Source: an uncultured Burkholderiales bacterium (GTDB lineage Bacteria > Pseudomonadota > Gammaproteobacteria > Burkholderiales > Burkholderiaceae_C). From it: DNA of 64,000 nucleotides. The stretch lies in the NCBI GenBank assembly GCA_903871545.1, contig CAIQHG010000081.1, forward strand, positions 1-64,000, given 5' to 3'. Made by a program: the position numbers and the translations under genes. The notes beneath the pieces are model-generated. The model had not been told where the DNA came from and did no database searches. It worked only from the letters and a program-made list of their open reading frames with translations. Shown in pieces: positions 53,651 to 60,489 of this stretch. The stretch's first letter is position 1. Every line of letters begins with the position of its first letter.

Positions 53651-54559
53651 TTACTTTTGTCTAAATTTTCCAAGTAACCCACTTGGCGCAAAAATCATCG
53701 TAAAAACAAACAAAGCCCCTAGCACCATTGACCAACGCTCAGTCATTGAGCTGACCAAGTTCTCTAAAACAATAATGATTGCAGCACCCGCCACTCCCCC
53801 GAAAAGCGTTCCAACGCCCCCGATGATGGCCATCAAAAGTCCCTTTACTGATTGGGTTAAAGCAACAGATGAGGGACTCACAAAACTGTTTAAAAAGGCA
53901 TACATGATGCCTGCCGTACCGGCAAATAAGCCCGAGAAACAAAAACCAATGGTTAGATGAAGTGTGGTGTTGTAACCCAGGCTTTGCATTCTGCTTTCAC
54001 TCTCACGTATGCCTTTAAGCGTGAGTCCAAAGGGGGAGCTCACGAAGCGGTAGAGTGCGTAACTCAAAGAAGTTGAACACAGAAAAACAAAATAATAAAA
54101 CCGCTTAGGATCCAAAAGCCAAGCAGGACGAATAGAGCCCCTTAGACCATTTTCCCCCCCGCTCACAGAGGTCCAGCGCAAACAGACTCCCCAAATAATC
54201 ATACCTAGCGCAAGCGTCAGCAAGAGAAAATAAACACCGCTAGTGCGCACCGCGAGTAGTGCAAATACTAAAGAGACCATCAAAACTAGGCCCAACGCAA
54301 AAGCTATTCCCCACAAAGGGTCGCCCCCCAAAGTGGCGACGTAGTACATAACTGCGTAGGCGCCGCATCCAAAGATAGCACCGTGGCACAGTGGCGTTCT
54401 ACCCGCAAATCCAGCCAGAACATCGACTGACATTGCCAAAAGGGAATAGACCAAAATAAGCGTTAGAAGACCCAAATAATAGCTATCCAACACAATGGGT
54501 GCAAGCGCTAAAACCAGCAAAACACTGGTAAAGATAAGGAGTAATGACGCTTTCTTCAT
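53651..54559 (-). CDS. branched-chain-type ABC transporter permease (LivM-like)
   Basis: A 302-aa LivM-family permease. GFAGRTPLCHGAIFGCGAYAVM near 50, SVSGGENGLRGSI near 130, GIRESESRMQSLGYN near 182 and GGVGTLFGGVAGAAII near 240 are family landmarks. It starts 17 bp after the LivH-like gene. A 143-bp gap with a repeat separates it from the binding-protein gene. Confidence 0.92.
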   Translation of the reverse strand: MKKASLLLIFTSVLLVLALAPIVLDSYYLGLLTLILVYSLLAMSVDVLAGFAGRTPLCHGAIFGCGAYAVMYYVATLGGDPLWGIAFALGLVLMVSLVFALLAVRTSGVYFLLLTLALGMIIWGVCLRWTSVSGGENGLRGSIRPAWLLDPKRFYYFVFLCSTSLSYALYRFVSSPFGLTLKGIRESESRMQSLGYNTTLHLTIGFCFSGLFAGTAGIMYAFLNSFVSPSSVALTQSVKGLLMAIIGGVGTLFGGVAGAAIIIVLENLVSSMTERWSMVLGALFVFTMIFAPSGLLGKFRQK

Positions 54560-54576
54560 GCTATTAAAAATGTTGT

Positions 54577-55428
54577 TTATGCTTTGCCGTACAAGCCCGT
54601 TGGCTTAAAAGCAAGCAACAACGCCATAGGTCCAAAAATGACGAAATAAGACAACTCTGCAAACCAGACCTGACCAAAAGTGGCGAGCATTGAGACAGCA
54701 AGGCTTCCGATCGCGGCGCCGACCAATGACCCTCGCCCGCCTATGATGACCACGGCCAAACTGTACACCAAGATCTCTGAGTCTGCAGTCGGGTAGAGGG
54801 TCAAAAAAGCACCGCCCAAAGCTCCAGCTATGCCCGCCAGGGCCATGCCCAACATAAAGGTGAATATAAATATTTTCTTAATATCAATGCCCAAAGCTTC
54901 AATGGTTTCTGCGTCGTCTACACCTGCCCTTATCAAGGCCCCTAGCTTGGTTCGTTGAATAATTAACCAAAGAGCTATAAATACAAAGACACCCGCGCAA
55001 AAGACAAATAACCGGTACTTAGGGTAAAGCATGCCAAAAATAGGCATGGGTCCCTTTAGAACATCGGGAATTGGAACGCTTAAGGTATCCCCCCCAAAGG
55101 CGACAAGCGAGGCGTCATTGATCATCAGGGCTAGCCCAAGAGAAAGGAGTACTTGATGCAGTTCCACCCCTTTAACAAGTCTAAGTATTTTTTGCTCCAA
55201 CCACCCAAGAGAAGCAACCAATAAAGCCGCACCCACTATGCCGACCCAAAAACTGCCACTCCAAGTTGCAACCCAATAAGCCAGGTAGCCACCTAACAAG
55301 TAAAAAGCTCCATGTGCCAGGTTAACTATCCGCATCAATCCAAAAATCAAAGTAAATCCACTAGCCACAATAAAAAGCAGCGCTGCAAAAGTAAGCCCAT
55401 TCAGTAGCTGAAAAATGGTGAGATTCAT
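54577..55428 (-). CDS. branched-chain-type ABC transporter permease (LivH-like)
   Basis: A 283-aa permease with the LivH N-terminus FQLLNGLTFAALLFIVASGFTLIFGLMRIVNLAHGAFYLLGGYLAYW. Later landmarks are AGVDDAETIEALGIDIKKIF near 176 and IGGRGSLVGAAIGSLAVSM near 232. It follows the first CE4 gene by 70 bp and forms the channel with the LivM-like protein. Confidence 0.92.
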   Translation of the reverse strand: MNLTIFQLLNGLTFAALLFIVASGFTLIFGLMRIVNLAHGAFYLLGGYLAYWVATWSGSFWVGIVGAALLVASLGWLEQKILRLVKGVELHQVLLSLGLALMINDASLVAFGGDTLSVPIPDVLKGPMPIFGMLYPKYRLFVFCAGVFVFIALWLIIQRTKLGALIRAGVDDAETIEALGIDIKKIFIFTFMLGMALAGIAGALGGAFLTLYPTADSEILVYSLAVVIIGGRGSLVGAAIGSLAVSMLATFGQVWFAELSYFVIFGPMALLLAFKPTGLYGKA

Positions 55429-55498
55429 GAAGTGCAGAAATTACAGGTTTGATAGCCGAAGCAATTAAATGAACGGTAGAGTTATGGGTTTTCTTGCC

Positions 55499-56389
55499 TC
55501 AAAGACCTAAGCGCTCCTCCTCAGACTTATACCAATCATGAATTTGCTCGCCAGTCCAAAAAACGACATCTTTTTTGGCGCTTAATTGCTCAAAAATCTT
55601 TCTAAACCATTTCAAACGGTGCGGTACACCCATGATGTAGGGGTGAATCACTATCGCCATCACACGGGCAGAGTCGACAGAGTCGGCGTAGAGTTGTTCG
55701 AACTGATCAATGGCTCGGTCATAGTACTCACGAGCAGTGTGGTGCTGGATCAGCATCATAGCCACATCGTTGCATTCCTGTGTGTAGGGAATGTTCATAA
55801 TCGTTTTGCCTGAACGAGTTTTAAGGCGAACGGGTTGATCATCAAGAACCCAGTCACAGACGTAGTCGTAGCCGTTTTCTTGTAACAGATCCGGTGTTTC
55901 CCAAGTCTCAGTTAAACCAGGGCCTAGCCATCCTCTTGGCGCCTTGCCGGAGAGCTTCTTTATGGCATCGCTAGTTTTTTGGATCGCTTCAAGCTCGTTC
56001 TCTACTTTTTGCATATTCTTTTGTATGAAGCCGTGCCCTAAAAATTCCCACTTTCGCTCCATTGCTGCGTGTGCGATTTCTGGATAGGTCTCCAAGCAAG
56101 AGCCATTAACTGCTAATACGCCCGGTATATGGAACTGATCAAAAACTTCTAACATGCGCCAAAAACCTACCCGGTTTCCGTACTCATGCCACGCCCAATT
56201 AGGAATGTCTGGAGAGGGGGAACCTCCTGCAGGTGGGGTCAAAACTGTGCGAGGCATGGGTTGATCGATATCCCACTCCTCGACATTAACAATTACCCAA
56301 ACAGCCATCCTGGCACCGCCCGGTAGCTTGAGTTTGGGGCGAGCACTAATAGGAGAGTATTTAATTCTATCGCGTGGCTTCATTAGCAT
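55499..56389 (-). CDS. polysaccharide-deacetylase-fold (PuuE/imidase-like) protein
   Basis: A 296-aa PuuE-type NodB-fold protein, homologous to the one at 49882 (both share DIPNWAWHEYGNRVGFWR-like and PRTVLTPP-like segments). WEFLGHGFIQKNMQKVE near 116 supplies the metal-site His. GWLGPGLTETWETPDLL near 150 and VIHPYIMGVPHRLKWF near 247 are typical. It probably hydrolyses a ring amide or imide. No signal peptide. Its position between an FAH-family gene and a Liv transporter marks a dedicated uptake and degradation operon. Confidence 0.85.
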   Translation of the reverse strand: MLMKPRDRIKYSPISARPKLKLPGGARMAVWVIVNVEEWDIDQPMPRTVLTPPAGGSPSPDIPNWAWHEYGNRVGFWRMLEVFDQFHIPGVLAVNGSCLETYPEIAHAAMERKWEFLGHGFIQKNMQKVENELEAIQKTSDAIKKLSGKAPRGWLGPGLTETWETPDLLQENGYDYVCDWVLDDQPVRLKTRSGKTIMNIPYTQECNDVAMMLIQHHTAREYYDRAIDQFEQLYADSVDSARVMAIVIHPYIMGVPHRLKWFRKIFEQLSAKKDVVFWTGEQIHDWYKSEEERLGL

Positions 56390-56462
56390 ACCTTAAATTA
56401 TAAATTTAGAATTCGGTTTTTTATTAATTTTTATTGAAATTAAGCAGACAGCAAATTAAGTT

Positions 56463-57161
56463 TTATTTTGAAATAGTCATTGTTAAGCTACCTACCCCTT
56501 CAATGAAAGCATCCAATCGGTCACCAGGGACTACGGGTCCCACTCCGTCAGGGGTACCCGTATATATAAGGTCTCCGGGCATGAGCTCATAAAGCTTGGA
56601 GAGTTGGGCAATGATCTCAGGTACATTCCAAATGAGTTGAGATAAATCAGTTGATTGCTTTTGGATCCCATTGACTTTAAGAGTCAGTTGTCCTTTTGCG
56701 GGGTGACCCACCTCAGATACCGGGTAAATCTTAGAGCACGGGGATGAGTGATCAAAAGATTTTCCGTTCTCCCAGGGGTGTCCCGCTTTAGCCGCGGCCC
56801 TTTGCAAATCGCGACGTGTCATCTCTAAACCGACTGCGTAGCCGTAAACACAAGATAGCGCAAGTGCAGTATCAACATTTTTTGCCTTGGAGCCGATAGC
56901 AACTACCAACTCACATTCGTACTGGTAATCTTGAGTAGCTAGCGGATAGGGAAGATATTCCCCTTCCTGAACGACAGAGTCGGTTGGCTTTTGAAAGAAT
57001 ATGGGGGGATCGCGCTCATCAGCTTCACCCATTTCCCGAATGTGTGCCAAGTAGTTGCGTCCAATGCAGTAAATCCTTCTTACCGGGTAGCGCCCAGACA
57101 GACCACTAACCTCCAAAGATGGTTGAACGGGTTGTGGAACGACGTAATCAAATTGACTCAT
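56463..57161 (-). CDS. fumarylacetoacetate-hydrolase family protein, fumarylpyruvate-hydrolase-like
   Basis: A 232-aa FAH-fold enzyme. VRRIYCIGRNYLAHIREMG near 28-46, PIFFQKPTDSVV near 53, metal-binding Glu residues in YECELVVAIG near 78 and Asp in EMTRRDLQRAAAKAGHPWENGKSFD near 113, and IYTGTPDGVGPVVPGD near 200. This form is typical of fumarylpyruvate hydrolases of the gentisate pathway, which cleave fumarylpyruvate to fumarate and pyruvate. No gentisate dioxygenase is in the window, so another acylpyruvate substrate is possible. First gene of the CE4/Liv operon. Confidence 0.85.
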   Translation of the reverse strand: MSQFDYVVPQPVQPSLEVSGLSGRYPVRRIYCIGRNYLAHIREMGEADERDPPIFFQKPTDSVVQEGEYLPYPLATQDYQYECELVVAIGSKAKNVDTALALSCVYGYAVGLEMTRRDLQRAAAKAGHPWENGKSFDHSSPCSKIYPVSEVGHPAKGQLTLKVNGIQKQSTDLSQLIWNVPEIIAQLSKLYELMPGDLIYTGTPDGVGPVVPGDRLDAFIEGVGSLTMTISK

Positions 57162-57298
57162 TTAATTTCCATTAGCAGTTAAAAACGTATTTTCAATAGA
57201 AAGTGTTAACAATGAAAACACAAACTAATTCAAGGAGTCCTAGAGTATATTATCTAATTCATTGACATCAGTGTGTGCACAAACTAAGTAAAATACTA

Positions 57299-57320
57299 TT
57301 TTGGTGCGCAGTAAGCACCA
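57299..57320. promoter_or_regulatory. TTTTGGTGC-N7-GCACCA inverted repeat
   Basis: TTTTGGTGC (57299-57307), a 7-bp spacer, then GCACCA (57315-57320), in the divergent spacer between the FAH-family gene and the orphan binding-protein gene. It resembles the palindrome at 49450-49475, and a TTGACA element lies upstream at 57262-57267. Confidence 0.5.
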
Positions 57321-57416
57321 TTTGGATGTGAATATTTTTTGAGTTAGCAATCAATAACCTTTAAAGGGCGTCCTTTTAGGTAGCAAACTTGCTTAGCTTA
57401 CCCATCTCTCTTTTAA

Positions 57417-58493
57417 ATGATTGGACCCAAAGTGAACATATCAAGTTTGTTGAACTCAATATTAAGATTAACAAAAGTAAGGATATTAGATGTAAGACGA
57501 CTGGCATTTATGTGCTTACTTTTTGCCTTAGTAATACAGACCCAGCAACAAGTCCAAGCGGCTGAATTGGCTGAAATAAATTTAAATGTATTTCCTGGCG
57601 GCTTTAACTGGCCCACTTACGCGGCGCAGGATTTAGGGATTTTTAAGAAACACGGTCTTCAGGTGAACGTTCAAGGCACCAAAGGCTCAATTTACCAGAT
57701 GACCGATCTCTCCCAGGGCAAGTTTGATATTGCCATGACTGCAATTGACAATATCGTCGCCTACGTTGAGGGGCAAGGCGAGGCACCCATAGGTCCGCAA
57801 CCAGACTTTGTTGCAATATTAGGAAGCGACAACAGTTTCCTGAGTCTTGTGTGCACTCCAGACATTAAAACATTTGCTGATCTAAAAGGAAAAACACTCT
57901 CTGTTGACGCAAGAACCACTGGCTACGCCTTCGTTTTATTTGATATTTTGGATCGAAACAATTTGAGCCCAAGCGAATATAGGGTGGATACGGCTGGTGG
58001 TATGACTCAGCGCTACAACGCGCTTTTAGAGAAAAAACATACTGGCACCATGCTTTCTGCACCCTTTAACATCCTTGCCAAACAAAACGGTTACACCCAA
58101 CTTGCGAGTGCCATTGAAGTGCTTGGTAGCTACCAAGGAAATGTGGCAGCAACTAGGCGTTCTTGGGCCGAAAAAAATAGCGATAAATTAGTTGCTTTTA
58201 TCCGCAGTTATACACAAGCTATTGATTGGTTATATGAACCCAAGAATCATGATGAAGCCATAAAAATATTGCGTGCAAACGTACCCACCCTAACCCCCGA
58301 ATTAGCTGAAAACACATATCAAGAGCTTTTAAACCTAAGCTCTGGTTTCTTTAAGAAAGGTGCCATTGATTTACCAGGTATCAAGACGGTGTTGACGCTT
58401 AGAACCAAGTACGCCCTTCCCCACAAAGATCTAAATGACCCTACCAAGTATTACGACCCAACTTATTACAACAAAGCGATGCTAATGGAATAG
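57417..58493 (+). CDS. orphan NMT1/THI5-like substrate-binding protein
   Basis: A 358-aa binding protein of the NMT1-like/SsuA group. A hydrophobic signal segment (MCLLFALVIQTQQQVQAAE) sits at residues 32-50, so the N-terminus may be over-extended; no good ribosome site decides the start. The mature part begins LNVFPGGFNWPTYAAQDLGIFKKHGLQV, with VQGTKGSIYQMTDLSQGKFDIAMTAIDN next. No permease or ATPase gene is adjacent. It diverges from the FAH/CE4/Liv operon and may work with a transporter encoded elsewhere or act as a sensor. Confidence 0.85.
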   Translation: MIGPKVNISSLLNSILRLTKVRILDVRRLAFMCLLFALVIQTQQQVQAAELAEINLNVFPGGFNWPTYAAQDLGIFKKHGLQVNVQGTKGSIYQMTDLSQGKFDIAMTAIDNIVAYVEGQGEAPIGPQPDFVAILGSDNSFLSLVCTPDIKTFADLKGKTLSVDARTTGYAFVLFDILDRNNLSPSEYRVDTAGGMTQRYNALLEKKHTGTMLSAPFNILAKQNGYTQLASAIEVLGSYQGNVAATRRSWAEKNSDKLVAFIRSYTQAIDWLYEPKNHDEAIKILRANVPTLTPELAENTYQELLNLSSGFFKKGAIDLPGIKTVLTLRTKYALPHKDLNDPTKYYDPTYYNKAMLME

Positions 58494-58623
58494 TCGGTGT
58501 TTGCAATGGTTTTTAAAATTTTAAAAACGCAAAAGCCGTTTGACATGTCTACCTAAGTAATTAAATATCTTTACAAGAAATAGATTCTTTTCGCTTTAAT
58601 TTTGAGATTCGATTTATTGATAT

Positions 58624-59538
58624 TTAATCGTTAGGCATTAAAGATATTGCAAGCGCAACTGCATCTTTAGCATCTGAGCAGATACCGCCAACTCCAAAAT
58701 CGGTGGTCTTGAAGTCCTCCATTGTAAAGATGGGGCCGCCTAATAGTAAGGCGACTCTTGGATTTAGTGATGATTTTTTGATATCCGAAATCAATTTGGG
58801 TAAATCTGTTAGTTGTGCTTGGATACTAACGGATAAGCCTACTGCATCAAACCACTCGTTGTGCACATTTCGAATTAGTTCCTTAGGTGTTGGCGAGATT
58901 TCCATTACGACTTGCCAACCTTCTTTGCGAAAAAATTCGGAGACAATGGTGGGTCCCAACAAATGCTCAGAGCCGGGAGCCGATGCGATCATGATACGCC
59001 TGACCTCCCCTTTTAATACGGGACCGTCCATGTATGAGAAACCGATTTCATGAGTGACGGTGTGAAGCCTTGCTAGACCATGTGTAACTAGGTAAAAATC
59101 CATCCGATCCAATTCCCACTCAGTTCCTAAAAAACGTGCAGTCGGTGTAATTAGATCTAAAAATATGTTTTCCTTGCTTAAGCCTTCCTCTAGCATCTTA
59201 CTCACAAAATCTTCAGCTACGCTGTCCTCCTCCAAAGCACAAATCATTGCAAACTCTTGAATCTCTGCTGCTGAGGGTAAAGGCCGGGTTAGAGGGGAAC
59301 TTGGGGCGGGGGTGGCATTGATATTTTGTGAGCCCAGTAATCTTGGGAGGATATCGGATTCAATAATCGACTGAATTGAAGTTCTGCATTCGGCGGGATC
59401 ATTGTTTTTTGTTTTATTTGATTTGTCGTTGGAAGCTTCTTGGTTTTTAGAAAACATAGACATTGCCATCAACGTAATTTTATTGATAGGAACTGATTGC
59501 CTCCAAACACCTGCTATTGCCCCTGCAAATTGACCCAT
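58624..59538 (-). CDS. AerR/PpaA-like cobalamin-binding photosynthesis regulator
   Basis: A 304-aa cytoplasmic protein. Residues 90-170 form the helical B12-cap domain, with LGTEWELDRMDFYLVTHGLARL carrying the W-x6-F-x2-VT pattern of AerR/PpaA. Residues 180-300 are a B12-binding Rossmann domain: ASAPGSEHLLGPTIVSEFFRKEGW with the presumed cobalt ligand His192, then GLSVSI and LLLGGPIF. AerR with hydroxocobalamin modulates CrtJ/PpsR in a light-dependent way in Rhodobacter. Divergence from pucB, whose promoter carries a CrtJ/PpsR site, supports the same role here. No DNA-binding domain is evident. Confidence 0.83.
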   Translation of the reverse strand: MGQFAGAIAGVWRQSVPINKITLMAMSMFSKNQEASNDKSNKTKNNDPAECRTSIQSIIESDILPRLLGSQNINATPAPSSPLTRPLPSAAEIQEFAMICALEEDSVAEDFVSKMLEEGLSKENIFLDLITPTARFLGTEWELDRMDFYLVTHGLARLHTVTHEIGFSYMDGPVLKGEVRRIMIASAPGSEHLLGPTIVSEFFRKEGWQVVMEISPTPKELIRNVHNEWFDAVGLSVSIQAQLTDLPKLISDIKKSSLNPRVALLLGGPIFTMEDFKTTDFGVGGICSDAKDAVALAISLMPND

Positions 59539-60029
59539 GATAAATCGACCCCAATATAGCGAAAACAGCGAAATAACTGTGTACCTTTGAATTTATTCGA
59601 ATAAACCATTTATTGCAATAGCAAACGTTCAATTCAAAGGGAATACCCTCTGAATTTATTTGCAAAATATTTTCAAACATTATTTGTATGTGCTCAATGT
59701 CAACGCAAAACAATTTTCAAAGAATACTTTTTGAGATGAATTAATGGCTTTTTAGTTTATTCCCTAAATAAAAATTTAACTCCATTTTTGATATGAAAAA
59801 GAGATGGCTGTTACCCGCTCTTCCCTTGGTAAATGCTGCATTGCAACATTAAAAACAAACAAAATTTACAAATAATTCAAATTAAGTGTAAATTTAGGTT
59901 GACTTTGACTAATGTATGATTAGAATTACACTTTAATAGTTTCGTAATAAGATTCATGGACCTAAAAACCCGTGGAAAACCTTGGTGCAGGTTTAGCACT
60001 GAATTTGAACTTTGATAGGAGAGAAACCC
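59539..60029. other. divergent regulatory region aerR-like / pucB
   Basis: No gene is seen. Very AT-rich. It contains the puc promoter with PpsR/CrtJ-type sites (59887-59930), an AGGAG ribosome site for pucB at 60018-60022, and a weak GTGC/GCAC hairpin in the leader near 59982-59998. Confidence 0.6.
59887..59930 (+). promoter_or_regulatory. puc promoter with CrtJ/PpsR-type palindromes
   Basis: A perfect TGT-N12-ACA site at 59913-59930 (TGTATGATTAGAATTACA) and a near match TGT-N12-ACT at 59887-59904. A sigma-70-like promoter is embedded in them: -35 TTGACT (59899-59904), 16-bp spacer, -10 TAGAAT (59921-59926). The sites therefore cover both promoter boxes, the arrangement expected for aerobic or light repression of puc by CrtJ/PpsR. 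Confidence 0.75.
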
Positions 60030-60179
60030 ATGTCAGATCATAAAGTTTGGCCGACAGGTTTAACTGAGGCTGAGTCAGAGGAGCTTCATAGGCACATCAT
60101 CCAAGGAACACAATTCTTTGGCATGATCGCTGCCTTTGCTCACCTTTTGGCGTATATCTATTCACCTTGGCTTAAATAA
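60030..60179 (+). CDS. pucB: light-harvesting complex LH2 beta subunit
   Basis: A 49-aa antenna polypeptide. The sequence has the beta-subunit pattern TEAESEELHRHIIQGTQFF, then the membrane helix with the bacteriochlorophyll-ligand His38 in IAAFAHLLAYIY, and ends PWLK. Arg21 lies where the B800-contacting Arg is found in other LH2 beta chains. A good AGGAG site precedes the ATG. It pairs with the alpha subunit encoded 15 bp downstream to build the peripheral antenna ring. Confidence 0.95.
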   Translation: MSDHKVWPTGLTEAESEELHRHIIQGTQFFGMIAAFAHLLAYIYSPWLK

Positions 60180-60194
60180 ACGGAGGTACCTAAA

Positions 60195-60380
60195 ATGATT
60201 TATGGAAAAATATGGTTGGTGGTTAAGCCCTCAGTTGGCGTTCCACTCATTATTGCGGCCGTTGCAATTGCATCATTTGCAGTGCACGTCGCTCTTGTGA
60301 CTAACACAACTTGGGTGAAAGCCTTCCTAAACGGAAACGCTGACAAAGTTGCTGTGACCGCTCCAGCGGCTTCAAAATAG
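60195..60380 (+). CDS. pucA: light-harvesting complex LH2 alpha subunit, LH3-type Phe44-Leu45
   Basis: A 61-aa alpha antenna polypeptide: GKIWLVVKPSVGVPLIIAAV, ligand His31 in FAVHVALV, then TNTTWVKAFLNGN. Numbering aligns without gaps to Rhodoblastus acidophilus LH2 alpha (His31, Trp40, Tyr44-Trp45), so residues 44-45 here are Phe-Leu. These residues normally hydrogen-bond the B850 acetyl groups. Phe-Leu is the form in B800-820 (LH3) complexes and in mutants with blue-shifted absorption. The C-terminus has an Ala/Val-rich tail (VAVTAPAASK), a feature also seen in Rubrivivax. The GGAGGTA ribosome site is clear. Confidence 0.95.
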   Translation: MIYGKIWLVVKPSVGVPLIIAAVAIASFAVHVALVTNTTWVKAFLNGNADKVAVTAPAASK

Positions 60381-60390
60381 CTGCAGGTTA

Positions 60391-60431
60391 AACACACGGA
60401 TTAAGACTTCGTATTAATCCGTGTGTTTTTT
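60391..60431 (+). terminator. strong hairpin terminator/attenuator between pucA and pucC
   Basis: A perfect 14-bp stem, AACACACGGATTAA (60391-60404) with its complement (60414-60427), 9-nt loop, followed by a T-run through 60431. It should end most transcripts after pucBA and may also protect that mRNA's 3' end, giving far more antenna subunit than PucC mRNA. Confidence 0.92.
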
Positions 60432-60489
60432 AGTCTTAGTTACGTAAGGCTAGTAAAACCGCACTCATCGTAATAGAAATTATTAATTT

